64,000 bases of DNA from Littorina saxatilis (lineage: Eukaryota > Mollusca > Gastropoda > Littorinimorpha > Littorinidae). Every line of letters begins with the position of its first letter. Positions within the stretch are counted from its first letter, which is position 1. The stretch is taken from NCBI RefSeq assembly GCF_037325665.1, contig NC_090261.1, forward strand, positions 61,304,815 to 61,368,814, in the 5' to 3' direction. Positions 25,872 through 34,000 of the stretch are shown here, one piece after another. Under the pieces are notes generated by a model. That model was not told where the DNA came from and made no database searches. It saw nothing but the letters and a program-made list of their open reading frames with translations. Position numbers and translations under genes: made by a program.

Positions 25872-28632
25872 GTGTGTGTGTGTGTGCAGAAAGTTCGAGC
25901 GCCACTGGAAGACGACGACATGCTGCGAGTGGCGAGACGAATGCGTTCAGACAAGCGTGGGGACATCAGCTACCAGTGAGTCTCTTTCACACTCTCTTCT
26001 TTTATTGTCTCCAATAGACGATGTTCGGAAATAACTCTGTTTGGTTTGTATGCGTTGTGAGAGAGTGAATTCCCCGCCCTCTACAACATGTAGTCAAACT
26101 TTTCCACGTGATATTAAAGGCCAGTCACTAGCGAGGGGTGTGTCCGAAACACGTCGACAAGGAGCACGTGTTGACAGCTTGCCCTACTAAAAGCAAGAGT
26201 ATTCACTCTTTCACAAGTCCAACTAAATACAATTCTTATTGGACTGTCCGACAGTCAACTAAATACAATTCTTATTGGACTGTCCGACAGTCAACTAAAT
26301 ACAATTCTTATTGGACTGTCCGACAGTCAACTAAATACAATTCTTATTGGACTGTCCGACAGTCAACTAAATACAATTCTTATTGGACTGTCCGACAGTC
26401 AACTAAATACCATTCTTATTGGACTGTCCGACAGTCAACTAAATACAATTCTTATTGGACTGTCCGACAGTCAACTAAATACAATTCTTATTGGACTGTC
26501 CGACAGTCAACTAAATACAATTCTTATTGGACTGTCCGACAGTCAACTAAATACAATTCTTATTGGACTGTCCGACAGTCAACTAAATACAATTCTTATT
26601 GGACTGTCCGACAGTCAACTAAATACAATTCTTATTGGACTGTCCGACAGTCAACTAAATACAATTCTTATTGGACTGTCCGACAGTCAACTAAATACAA
26701 TTCTTATTGGACTGTCCGACAGTCAACTAAATACAATTCTTATTGGACTGTCCGACAGTCAACTAAATACAATTCTTATTGGACTGTCCGACAGTCAACT
26801 AAATACAATTCTTATTGGACTGTCCGACAGTCAACTAAATACAATTCTTATTGGACTGTCCGACAGTCAACTGCTTTTGAACTAGACGGTTGTAGTCTTC
26901 GTTAAAGTCTCAAAAATAGTAGTGACGTTTTGGCCTAGCAGTGCGAGGTAGTCTGACCACAGAAACAAATAGGTTTTTCATACTTTTTTCATCTTAACCA
27001 CTGCACTGTATTCTCACCAGCAGGGCTGGACCTAGCGTATGAGGGAGAGGGGCTTCCAAAATGGCGCAGGAGTACATGAGCTGGCCAGGCTGTTGAAATT
27101 TAGAATTTGGAAGGGGTATTTTGGGTTTCTCCCTGAAACAAAAGGTACAATTGCCAGGTAGGGGGGAGGGTGGGGGGAGAATGGGAGAGGGGGGCTTCCG
27201 AAACCCAAGACTCCCCCAGTAAATCAAGCCTTGACCAGTCTAGAGATTTTATACATCTCTTTTAGATGTTTTTAGAATGGTTCAAAAAAGATCTGACTTG
27301 CCTGCTTTCAGAGAACTTGCGGCGAATGTTCGAAATCACATCCGTGAGGAGCGGCTGGAGGACCAGCGACTGCAGCGCCTGGAGAACAAGAAGAGACAGC
27401 AGCGAAAGCGCATCCTGCAGAGCGACCTCCCCCTCTACGCCCCGCCCTCTTTCTCCTACGACCCCGCCCTCTACAACATGTACGACTCCAACGTCATCAA
27501 CAGACTGGAGGCCGCGGAGGAGGCCGGTGATTTTTCCGCAGGACCACAAGGCCGGTTAAAGCGCATGGAGTCGGACGTCGTCAGCCGACGCAGCTCAGCC
27601 CTGGCAGGATCGCGACGTCGTCGGACGCCTCCCGCCAAGGTTGTCTTGCCCGGCATCGACACGCCCAAGCGGATGAGCACGGCCAGGCGGCGGTTCAGGG
27701 GCATCGTGGAGCGGGGCGTGGCCATGGCGCTTGGCAGGAACACCCCCATGACTCTGGTGCGCCACGGGACGAAAGGGATCCCTGGGGCGCCCAGGCCGCT
27801 CTACCTCCTCGGCGCCTCACGACCAAAAAGCAAAGACAGAGCTGTTGGCACAAGCGACGCTGGGACACGCTCCGGAACACCCAAAGGCAGGGGACTCAGC
27901 GACACCCCGCAGGGAATGATCAGAAAGGGACACGGTCATATTCCGCCAGGAATGATCAACAGTAGCACTATTTTCGACGCTGGTTCAAGCGCAAAGGGAA
28001 ATCGCTATCGCACTCCGAGCCACACAGAAAAAAGCCCCCCAGTTCTGATTAGCAAAGGACACGCTCATATCCCGCCAGGTATGATCGGCAGCCGAAGTAA
28101 CACACCAAAAGGAATGATGAACATCCCCGCAGGAGTAAGTGGAAGCCCTCGGGACGGTAGCCGAAGAAACTTTGATTTAGGCATCATCGCAAAGGAGACA
28201 CTCAAAGAGGCGAGGAACAACCGCGCAGGAGCAGCCGACAGTCCTCAAAAAGGGAACCGCAAAGGGCTTGGAGACATCCCACCAACACAAAAGGGCAGCC
28301 GGGTCGATGTTGCACATTCTTTAACAGTGCCAGGTCAACTTCCGAAAGAAAGCGTCAGTGGCGGTTCAAAATCAAAGACCAAAACAGCTAAACAACAAGC
28401 TCCTACGTCAAAAAGTCCCATTTCCAAAAAGGCTTCGCACAGTCCAACTAAACTACCTGACATCAACGCCACGAAGAGCTTAGTTGGTGGCTATCCGGAG
28501 AAAGAGACGACGTCTGGTGCGGGGAACAAGAACAGACCTGAACGTTCCTTGCTGACCATGCCTCCGGACAAAGGTCAGATTGCTCGTGCCAGGAGGGGGG
28601 TAGAGTACACCGATGAAAACCGCCGTTTGTAG
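1724..28632 (+). CDS. LRRC74-like leucine-rich repeat and EF-hand protein (13 exons)
   Basis: Modelled by joining exons 1724-2894, 5811-6019, 6576-6683, 7566-7659, 8718-8767, 9379-9460, 10702-10871, 14728-14838, 15705-15797, 16345-16462, 18107-18243, 20854-20939 and 27312-28632. Every junction is GT-AG, phases agree, and the total is 3750 nt (1249 aa). Residues 1-390 are polar, acidic and probably disordered, ending in DTDFEVEG, like the DSDLETEG seen near the start of vertebrate LRRC74B. Residues about 430-700 are ribonuclease-inhibitor-type LRRs (LNLSxNxI pattern, about 28 residues each). Residues about 740-820 form a degenerate EF-hand pair, followed by a charged helix and a basic tail. 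Known relatives are poorly characterised; a cytoplasmic protein-binding scaffold is an inference. The duplicate EF-hand exons at 23126 and 25890 cannot be added without a frameshift. The family call is firm; orthology to LRRC74A versus B is not. Confidence 0.88.
3682..4234. mobile_element. MITE with GGAGTAAA-rich inverted termini
   Basis: Terminal inverted repeats CCGGTGTAACACG and CGTGTTACGTACACCGG bound a stretch full of ACTCC/GGAGT words in both orientations, including the palindrome ACTCCGGAGT. There is no coding capacity. This is a non-autonomous DNA transposon or foldback element of no recognised family, lying in LRR intron 1. Confidence 0.65.
4254..5280. mobile_element. DNA transposon-like element with long TIRs (family A)
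   Basis: It begins TTAAAGGCACAGTAAGCC and ends with the inverse GGCTTACTGTGCCTTTAA. Inverted similarity extends for about 100 bp, including the word CCCGTAAACCATCACAG. The left end is complicated by a second partial copy of the terminus at about 4480-4640. A related element lies in opposite orientation at 33199-33939. No transposase is visible. A TTAA target preference is suggested by the ends but not proven. Confidence 0.7.
5281..5810. other. Intron remainder, nothing recognised
   Basis: AT-rich intron sequence between the family A element and LRR exon 2. I see no further repeat or gene, only the branch and acceptor region (TTCACTTTCAG) at its end. Confidence 0.5.
5811..6019 (+). CDS. LRR gene exon 2
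   Basis: Residues 391-460. Encodes the linker into the repeat domain and the first degenerate LRR strand (LQVNFCGLS). Acceptor TTTCAG|AG and donor CTG|GTAAAT; phase 1 in, phase 0 out. Confidence 0.88.
6020..6575. other. LRR intron 2, nothing recognised
   Basis: An AT-rich intron of 556 bp. No repeat, RNA or coding signal was identified. Confidence 0.5.
6576..6683 (+). CDS. LRR gene exon 3
   Basis: Residues 461-496, 36 codons, phase 0 at both ends. Encodes one LRR ([11 protein letters not shown]) and ends in ITKL, the first half of the next repeat strand, which is completed by exon 4. Confidence 0.9.
6816..7590 (+). repeat. 33-bp minisatellite spanning the exon 4 splice acceptor
   Basis: About 22 copies of a 33-bp unit (11 codons), degenerate at the left and nearly uniform in the middle. 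The last unit merges into LRR exon 4, with its acceptor at 7565. Each unit contains TGTCTTTGTGCAG followed by AATTTAAGTGGCAACATG, that is, the acceptor and first codons of exon 4. The array is open in the exon frame from 6891 to the exon and encodes repeats of [11 protein letters not shown]. One unit near 7093-7125 departs from the frame and the next restores it. Confidence 0.95.
7566..7659 (+). CDS. LRR gene exon 4
   Basis: Residues 497-527. Begins NLSGNMI, completing the LRR started by exon 3, and ends HLNLA. The assigned acceptor is the last TTTGTGCAG of the array; any upstream array acceptor would also be in frame, so the true 5' boundary is uncertain. Donor GCAG|GTACGA, phase 1. Confidence 0.85.
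7827..8267. mobile_element. MITE with 45-bp-class TIRs rich in GAATTC and CGG words
   Basis: The left end TATATGTCGTGCCGAATTC is the inverse of the right end GAATTCGGCACGACATATA, and inverted similarity continues inward past GCGGAATCGGCAACAT. About 440 bp, with no coding capacity. TATA at both edges may be target-site duplication. Confidence 0.75.
8328..8360. repeat. Poly-G tract
   Basis: About 20 consecutive G followed by GA-interrupted G runs. It could form a G-quadruplex, and the assembly is likely to be unreliable here. Confidence 0.8.
8718..8767 (+). CDS. LRR gene exon 5 (50 nt)
   Basis: Residues 528-544, a short exon encoding [17 protein letters not shown], the helix half of an LRR. 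Acceptor CTTCAAG|AC and donor CAG|GTAGAA. The exon length and both phases fit its neighbours. Confidence 0.85.
8836..9233. repeat. (GT)n / (TC)n microsatellite tract
   Basis: About 400 bp of GT-rich dinucleotide repeat interrupted by TC, TA and GCGT runs, in LRR intron 5. The cysteine/valine-rich or histidine/threonine-rich frames are repeat artefacts. Confidence 0.95.
9379..9460 (+). CDS. LRR gene exon 6
   Basis: Residues 545-571, one LRR ([12 protein letters not shown]). Acceptor GCGTGCAG|GA and donor ATAG|GTAACA, phase 1. Confidence 0.9.
9461..10020. other. LRR intron 6, first part
   Basis: AT-rich intron. A short tRNA-like word (GGTTGGTAGAGCACCGGACT) near 9540 looks like a degenerate SINE head without the rest of the element. 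Nothing else was recognised. Confidence 0.45.
10050..10592. repeat. 12-bp minisatellite, about 45 copies
   Basis: Unit GAGACAATGACT alternating with GAGACAACGACT, with a few variants. Because 12 is a multiple of 3, several frames stay open on both strands (TETM or LSQS repeats); this is no evidence of coding. The array ends about 110 bp before the acceptor of LRR exon 7. Confidence 0.95.
10702..10871 (+). CDS. LRR gene exon 7 (two repeats)
   Basis: Residues 572-628, with two consecutive LRRs ([13 protein letters not shown] and [13 protein letters not shown]). The acceptor is TGTGTGTGTTCAG|GT, a GU-rich rather than pyrimidine-rich tract. Donor CTCAAG|GTGCAG, phase 0. Confidence 0.92.
10904..11074. 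mobile_element. Foldback MITE, about 170 bp
   Basis: The left arm (TTTTGACACCAGGAGCTTG) and right arm (CAAGCTCCTGTGGTCAAAA) are inverse, and similarity continues through GATCAT and TTACTCC to a centre near 10985. The whole element could fold as one hairpin. No coding capacity. Confidence 0.75.
11237..11400. repeat. Fragment of the GTTCGGAAATA repeat family
   Basis: Carries GATGTTCGGAAATAGCTCT and the block CCAGTCACTAGCGAG...ACAAGGAGCACGTG, shared with 19020-19215 and 20981-21180. It lies immediately before the LTR element insertion. Confidence 0.6.
11421..12345 (+). repeat. 5' LTR
   Basis: A 925-bp long terminal repeat with TG...CA ends. It contains a short GC hairpin (CCCGGCCTTCGGGCTGGG) and an AATAAAGAG word that could be a polyadenylation signal. 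Confidence 0.85.
13728..14649 (+). repeat. 3' LTR
   Basis: The 922-bp partner of the 5' LTR, preceded by a purine tract and followed by the CTTA target duplication. Confidence 0.85.
14728..14838 (+). CDS. LRR gene exon 8
   Basis: Residues 629-665, 37 codons, phase 0 at both ends. LRR strand [11 protein letters not shown] and a following helix. Acceptor TGTTGTTGCAG and donor GAG|GTGAGA. Confidence 0.92.
15279..15591 (+). mobile_element. tRNA-derived SINE with CAAA tail
   Basis: The head carries A- and B-box-like promoter words (TGGCCTGGTGGTAAGGCGTC, GGTTCGAACCCC). A non-tRNA body ends GGGCGTTAAG, followed by a CAAA-type tail. A perfect 10-bp target duplication, TGGTATCCTT, flanks it at 15269-15278 and 15592-15601. 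It is a retroposon in LRR intron 8, not a functional tRNA gene. Confidence 0.88.
15705..15797 (+). CDS. LRR gene exon 9
   Basis: Residues 666-696. Continues VLE from exon 8 into [18 protein letters not shown], the last clear LRR. Donor GCT|GTAAGT, phase 0. Confidence 0.88.
15798..16344. other. LRR intron 9, nothing recognised
   Basis: AT-rich intron of 547 bp. No repeat or coding feature could be supported. Confidence 0.45.
16345..16462 (+). CDS. LRR gene exon 10
   Basis: Residues 697-735. Link between the LRRs and the EF-hand region ([12 protein letters not shown], then [15 protein letters not shown]). Acceptor TTAACAG|GA and donor AGAA|GTACGC, phase 1. Confidence 0.85.
16503..16810 (+). 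mobile_element. tRNA-derived SINE with GAAAAT tail
   Basis: The head GGTAGCTCAGTTGGTAGAGC, with the B-box-like GTCGCAGGATCGAATTC, gives a tRNA-like 5' region. The body carries TTATGTGCAGACC, also found in the 54908 SINE, and the element ends in an AAAATGAA-type repeat. I found no convincing target duplication. It begins 41 bp after the exon 10 donor. Confidence 0.8.
17286..17460. mobile_element. hAT-like MITE with poly-G/poly-C interior
   Basis: Ends CAGGGCCGGATCT and TTGGTCCGGCCCTG are imperfect inverted repeats of the CAGGG type common in hAT MITEs. The interior is G and C homopolymer runs. A second copy, from the duplicated segment, lies at 22305-22472. No exact 8-bp target duplication is seen. 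Confidence 0.5.
17682..17717. repeat. (TG)n microsatellite
   Basis: A simple dinucleotide tract in LRR intron 10. The duplicated copy is at about 22700-22733. Confidence 0.9.
18107..18243 (+). CDS. LRR gene exon 11 (EF-hand 1)
   Basis: Residues 736-781. Encodes an entering helix, then [19 protein letters not shown], an EF-hand loop with Asp at positions 1 and 3 but Asn instead of Glu at position 12. Calcium binding by this loop is therefore doubtful. Phase 1 in, phase 0 out. An identical exon is at 23126-23262. Confidence 0.88.
18976..19019. repeat. (CAA)n microsatellite
   Basis: A trinucleotide tract whose length differs from its duplicate at 23992-24048, one of the few differences between the two segments. 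Confidence 0.92.
19020..20150. mobile_element. TIR element of the GTTCGGAAATA family
   Basis: The left end AGACCATGTTCGGAAATAAC is the inverse counterpart of the right end GCTATTTCCGGAGATTGTCTA. The interior carries an ATA microsatellite next to CATTTATATAGCGCTAAATC and no coding region. The same termini bound a smaller foldback at 45655-45862. The duplicate copy is at 24049-25182. Confidence 0.6.
20551..20853. repeat. (TG)n-rich tract forming the exon 12 acceptor
   Basis: About 300 bp of TG repeat with CG and TTCGCGGACGT interruptions, running straight into the AG of LRR exon 12. The normal polypyrimidine tract is replaced by GU-rich RNA. The copy is at about 25584-25889. Confidence 0.92.
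20854..20939 (+). CDS. LRR gene exon 12 (EF-hand 2)
   Basis: Residues 782-809. Encodes [12 protein letters not shown] and the loop [11 protein letters not shown]; the closing Glu of the loop comes from exon 13. Loop position 1 is Arg, so the site is not canonical. The donor is CA|GTGAGT, phase 2. Skipping this 86-nt exon would shift the frame. Confidence 0.88.
20981..21180. repeat. Fragment of the GTTCGGAAATA repeat family
   Basis: Starts AATAGACGATGTTCGGAAAT and contains CCAGTCACTAGCGAG and ACAAGGAGCACGTG, as in 11237-11400 and 19020-19215. The 36-bp array begins right after it. Duplicate copy at 26017-26216. Confidence 0.6.
21185..21834. repeat. 36-bp minisatellite, about 18 copies
   Basis: The unit contains CAACTAAATACAATTCTTAT and the perfect inverted repeat GACTGTCCGACAGTC (7-bp arms, 1-base centre). 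A few units read CCATT instead of CAATT. A 12-residue frame stays open only because 36 is a multiple of 3. The duplicate array is at 26218-26872. Confidence 0.95.
22001..22200. other. Assembly gap of 200 N
   Basis: Exactly 200 N, the fixed-size placeholder used by some scaffolding programs. It separates the two near-identical segments. Confidence 0.99.
23126..23262 (+). CDS. Duplicate of LRR exon 11 (probably an assembly artefact)
   Basis: Same 137-nt exon and encoded residues as 18107-18243. Splicing exon 12 (phase 2 end) into this exon (needs phase 1) would break the frame, so only one EF-hand pair can be used. Confidence 0.8.
25890..25975 (+). CDS. Duplicate of LRR exon 12 (probably an assembly artefact)
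   Basis: Same 86-nt exon as 20854-20939, again preceded by a TG-repeat acceptor. It is phase-compatible with exon 13, so the transcript could equally use the right-hand pair. Confidence 0.8.
27022..27240. repeat. Possible hAT-like MITE
   Basis: CAGGGCTGGACCTAGCG at the left, and GGGGCTTCCAAAAT/GGGGCTTCCGAAAC boxes inside, resemble CAGGG-type MITEs seen elsewhere in the window. The right end is not clear. Confidence 0.35.
27312..28632 (+). CDS. LRR gene exon 13 (helix and basic tail)
   Basis: Residues 810-1249. Starts with the Glu that closes EF-hand 2, then a strongly charged helix ([20 protein letters not shown]), then a basic low-complexity tail. The tail repeats [10 protein letters not shown] / [10 protein letters not shown] with TPKG and TPQG motifs. 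The stop is TAG at 28630. Acceptor GCTTTCAG|A fits the phase 2 donor of exon 12. Confidence 0.88.
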
Positions 28633-30504
28633 CGTAGATTTAAAAAAAAAAAAAGATAATGGTTACATTTTAAGAGAATCTTCTTCTTCCTCGTCGTTTG
28701 CTGAGACAGCAACTCCGTGGGCCCTGATAAGTGGTGCAGCACGACGGAGACTCTCCAAAGGTCTGACGAGCTTCTCTCTCATCTGCGTGTCAGCAGGCCA
28801 AGAGCCGGTTCCATGGACTTGCGGTTGTCACCTTGACAGTCAGACCATCTCTCTGTCACCCAACGTACTGCGGTTGTTCGAACGCGGTGCTGGGGAAGGC
28901 AGCACTTTAATCCGGCAACTCCCCATGCAAAGGTCACAGTTAGCCGACTAAAACCTTTTTCATGAAACCCGATTTCGTCGGAATACTACATTTCATTCGT
29001 TCAACTGCAGTTAATCGACTGTATTGCTTGCCCATGAAACCGGCCCCTGGTCTCTGCTCGTAAGTTCCGGTGTGTCGGGGACAGCCCTGCACGAAGTGTT
29101 CTAGCTTCATTGGAGATATACTGCAGGACAACGCCGCAGAATCTCCAATGTGGAACTTTGTGAACATGTGATTCTTGAGTCTGCAGTGGCCTGTCCTCAC
29201 AATGGTCACTTGGTCTTCTCTAGGAAGGAGTTTGCAGGCATTCTTCCTGTTGTAGTGTGCGTTTATATTAATGAAGATCAAACGTTTCAAGGCAAAAGAG
29301 ATCCCAAACGATTATATAAAGACAATTTGAGGATTGTTTCTTCATAGTTCGTTGAAGCACAAGGACACATGTTTGGACTTACATTTGAAGGAGTCTGAAA
29401 AGAGACAGGGTGAGGTCACCGTTCTTTGCGGGGCTGAATCATACCTTATTGATTTTCTTACACATTATTGTTCATCATACCTTATACATTTTATTCTCGT
29501 CTGCTTTTCGCTCTTACCGTTCACTGCTAAATAAGCTACAAATTCCATAGTGTGTTCTCAAATTACGAAATGTTTTCTTGAATATATTCGTTGCTGCCGT
29601 CCACTTGCCAATTCTATGAACAGTATTAAAACACACAGTATACGAGTCTTGTTTACTTGCAGTTGTTTACATGGGGGGGGGGGGGGGGGGTGGGGGCCGG
29701 GGGTGGGGGTGGGGGGTGGGGTAATGGGTGGAAACAAGTGATGACACACCGAAAATACACAGAACAAGCAGTTCAACACTCACATAAAGGATGCACGAAA
29801 GGTACGCACACGGTGAAAACATATGTGCTCCTATTACAGAATGTGAACACTGTTCAGAAAAATATTGTGATTGATGCCTTTATTCGTAACTAATAACACA
29901 CATCTACACAAACTTGTGAATAATGATTTCTAATGCAAGCATTGAAATTGAAATGTATGGTGCATCGTGCATCTAGAAGATTGCACTTCTTGAAGATTTG
30001 TCAGTCCTACAAAAACACCCCAAAAACCCACCATCGATTTAAAATGCGTAACGAGCAGTCAGAGGTGGTGACAGCAGGAGTACAAAATGTGCTTTGTGGT
30101 CTTCTTACGCATTAATTTTTAAGAAAACCAGAAGATGAGATTTTAGTAGGCTACTTTTAAATAAACAGCTTATCGTTAAATGTCAACGTAAGGGGAGTGA
30201 AAGAGGAACTTACACCGGAACAGCGTTAACGTAATTTTTTTTCTTTTTTTTCTTGAGTACTTAACATGAATAACTTGAATAATAATTTAAAAAAACACTG
30301 ATTGCCACAACTTACCTTTCATTTCTGTTGTTTTTATATTCTGAATTTTGGAACATTATAAATCTATCTGATTTTGAATTTGAGTACTAAACATGTACGG
30401 AAGAACTGATAAGGTTTTTTTTCAACAACAGGAAAACTTCCTTACTGAAATGGTTTTTCATGTCAGCTATTAACTTCGGATCGGACATGAACAAAAGTTG
30501 TCAT
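28633..30504. other. Convergent 3' regions of the LRR and TRIM genes
   Basis: Holds the 3' UTR of the LRR gene and that of the minus-strand TRIM gene. AATAAA at about 30161 (plus) and TTTATT at about 29879 (minus-strand signal) are candidates only. A G-rich tract of about 50 bp lies at 29672-29722. No other gene is seen. Confidence 0.5.
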
Positions 30505-30897
30505 TCAAATACCAAAGATTTTGACATCGCCATTGTTTTGCGTCACAACCACGTGACCCTCTTCACTTCGGTACAGAGATAGCGGCTCTCTCAGACCCTC
30601 TTTACGGGAAATCAACTCGCCGCCATATTTGCCGTCGCTTGTGATGACGTGCACTTTATGACCCTCTACGTCAGCAATGTATGCGTTCCCTTGATTGTCG
30701 CCCTCGATAGAGACCGGCCTCTTGATGTCATGGGTTTGTGTGCTCTGGAAGCTGCGCTTGATGGTTCCCTCGTAGTTCATGCAGACGAGAGTCTCCTTGG
30801 CAGAGAAGAGGAGGAAGACATCTCCAGAGGGCGGTAGGGAGATGTCCTTGGGAGGAAACGGGAACCGCACACGGTCCAAGGATATGGTACTTAGCAC
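30505..30897 (-). CDS. TRIM exon 7 (terminal)
   Basis: Residues 567-696 and the TGA stop. Encodes the last propeller-like strands, ending [10 protein letters not shown]. Acceptor TTTCCTAG|GTG, phase 0. Confidence 0.9.
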   Translation of the reverse strand: MLSTISLDRVRFPFPPKDISLPPSGDVFLLFSAKETLVCMNYEGTIKRSFQSTQTHDIKRPVSIEGDNQGNAYIADVEGHKVHVITSDGKYGGELISRKEGLREPLSLYRSEEGHVVVTQNNGDVKIFGI

Positions 30898-31013
30898 CTA
30901 GGAAAGGACAATTTCTTTTAAAAACTTGTATCAGTTTTTTCGAATATTACAGATCCTTCTTGAAGTTTGAAGAACGAATGCACACTTTCCTACACAGACA
31001 CGCGCTCGCGCAT

Positions 31014-31076
<63 letters not shown>

Positions 31077-34000
31077 CATACACAAACACACACACTCAGC
31101 CCTGCTCTCCCTGCAACAAAAACACAAAAGCTACCCCCATCCCCCTTTCCTCTCCCTAATACAAACTGGCTAACGTACGCTGGTCCAGACTACCAGTCTT
31201 GTTTCCAGACTCAGAGGACAATAGGTATGTTCGACCTGGACTGAAAATATGTATAGGTCAACCTTTCTTGGCTACATAAAAATAGTTCTGTCATAAGACA
31301 TCTTACATACAAAAAGCTTTCTGACGGTCGACCATCCATTGGTAGAACAATGTGTCAGATGGAAAAAAGCGTATTAACGACCGAAGACCGAGGCCTGAGA
31401 ACAACATTAGACAACGCAATCATCACACACAGGCACATCAATATCAACAAAACAGCAATTTGATCATCCGGCAGATGATATTTTGCTTTCGGCAGCACGC
31501 TTATAAGGCAACAACAAAAAAAAGTCTGTTCACGGTTACATAGGCCAAAAAATAGGGTCGGTAGGTCGGGATTTTTTTTTTCTTTCCAAATGCCAAAAAA
31601 GAGTCTAGGGTCGCGCGAAAAAATAGGGTCGGTCGGGATACCGTAAACAGACTATTTTTTGTGTGTGGCCTAAACATAGCTTGTTGTGCTCCATTGGATT
31701 GCTGATATGTATGCGTCACAGGGCTGAATCTTGGGAGGGTTTTCTTGGTTCCGAAAGTCCACCCCCCCATCCCTTGGGAGAGACCCAAATTACCCCTTTC
31801 ATATGCTAAATCCCCACAGCATATAGGAAGCAAGGCCCCCAAACCCCCACCTAGTCAGCCCCTGTACCACTGCCTTATTTTGGAAACCCTTCCCTCTCAA
31901 ATCTGCGGCATTGTTCTTTGCAACATATTTCGGGGCGGGGATGTAGCTCAGTCGGTAGCGCGCTGGATTTGTATCCAGTTGGCCGCTGTCAGCGTGAGTT
32001 CGTCCCCACGTTCGGCGAGAGATTTATTTCTCAGAGTCAACTTTGTGTGCAGACTCTCCTCGGTGTCCGAACACCCCCGTGTGTACACGCAAGCACAAGA
32101 CCAAGTGCGCACGAAAAAGATCCTGTAATCCATGTCAGAGTTCGGTGGGTTATAGAAACACGAAAATACCCAGCATGCTTCCTCCGAAAACGGCGTATGG
32201 CTGCCTAAATGGCGGGGTAAAAAACGGTCATACACGTAAAATTCCACTCGTGCAAAAAACACGAGTGTACGTGGGAGTTTCAGCCCACGAACGCAGAAGA
32301 AGAAGAAGCAACATAATTATTTCAACAAATCGTTTAATCCAACACGAATTAATACCTCCCCGTTGAAGCCAATCAGATCTATGGACGGTGGCTCAGGGGG
32401 ACTGGACCCCACAGCCGCCAGGATGCCGTCAGTGGCAGAGGACGCCAAACTGAAGTAGCTCTTGGGCGTCTTGATGCGCCCGGTCACCTGCAGCGTGCCG
32501 CCAGCGGTGACGAAGACGAACTCGCGCGCGCGGGGATGCGTGACGACGAGGTCGGTGTCCTGGATGAGCGCCATGCCGTACGGACACTCCCCTGTGTCCA
32601 CAACTGAGATCAGCTTTCCGCGAGGGCTGAACTTCTTCAGCCTAGAGCGTGAAATATAGAAATTAGACAATGTTAATTGTTATGTACGACGCACTTGTCA
32701 GGCTGTGCCCATGTAAGAATCAAAACCGGGGAAATTACTTCAAAAACCTTGAAACACGAAAATTAAAGTACTGAATGTGGGTGGAATAGGAGTTAAAGGT
32801 CACAATGTTGTTACATGCAGCCAACAATAGTGCACATTTGTCATGATCGGGGAGAAAAGTATCGCCTTATCACTCCGCATTTGATTGGATTGCACGCAAC
32901 CATTTAACAAGCAAACAGATACTGTCTCACTTATGATTTGAGTTTGTTTCGGGGAATATACGTGTCGTGGCGGAAAAGTAGAAGCACTTCTTATCGTATT
33001 TGTCAGAATGTTTGAGTGAACGCAAAGAGGGAAATGGCAGAAAGAGGGACTTTGCAACTCGTTTATGGCGGAAACATCGATGATAAGAATGGATGCTGGA
33101 GATGATTCAATTAAGAGAACGAACTGAACAGACCGAGGAACGATACATGGTAGTACGATACTATCAGACTAATCTTTTCAACTGCCGTTTGGTCTGTCTT
33201 AAAGGCAGAGTAAGCCTCCCGTAAACCATCACAGATACGGTCAGGCTTTTAAAGCACAGTACAAACACCATTTCATTTAAACACTCACCAATTGAGAACA
33301 TCCTAGGTGCCCTCCGTAAAGAGCGAACAATTTTCAAAGAATTTATTTTTGCGTGGTTTATCTTACCCCTGAGCCATCGTGAACCCGTGTGATCCAGTTT
33401 TCCCTTTTCACAATGCAGTCGTCATAGTTAGTCATTTGAATGCGACTCGACGTGAGCTTATCTACAATAGCACGGTTTTTTTATGCACGAAACAACGGCT
33501 GTGGTTCACAAGAACTCTAGCGATGGCTTTTGACTGTTGAGAGGAACGGCGATTTGCACTGATAAACCGGCCGTCGTCTGCTACGACCCTTGCGTGACCC
33601 TGCTTCCGGGCTTTTCTTTTTTTAAACTTTCACAACTTCGAATTGTTCTGATCTTGTCTTGATGAAAAACGAATTCTTTTATGATTAAAGAATGTTTGTG
33701 TAACAAGCTGTCAATTTATTATTTAGATTTTAAAAGTTAGGTCTAGCGCAAAAACGAGGCGCCGTTGTTGTTAACGGAACAAGTCTACGAAAATAAATTC
33801 TTTGAAAATGTCTCACGCTCGACAGAAAGCAGCCAGGATGTTCCCGTTCGGTGAGCGTTCAAATGGAAGTATGCTTGTACTGTATTTAGACGCTCGGGGA
33901 GCTCTGTGATGGTTTACGGGAGGCTTACTGTGCCTTTAAAAAGATCTGAGAATAAAAGTCTTACCAGAAATGGAGTTTGGATTACCTCTTGTTTCGAAAG

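Larger units (their letters stand above)
22201..27036. repeat. Right copy of the 4.8-kb duplicated segment
   Basis: Begins at the first base after the gap with the sequence found at 17182. It differs from the left copy mainly in microsatellite lengths and scattered single bases. It contains second copies of LRR exons 11 and 12. Interpreted as the start of the next contig, possibly the other haplotype. Confidence 0.93.

Noticed and set aside
18107-25975. Genuine tandem duplication giving two EF-hand pairs
   Set aside because: The frame would break between copies, and the repeat boundary coincides with the 200-N gap. An assembly artefact is the simpler explanation.
21102-26905. 255-codon frames of a YNSYWTVRQ-type repeat protein
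   Set aside because: They come from the 36-bp minisatellite. The flanking part of the frame is dispersed-repeat sequence, and no splice or start context supports a gene.
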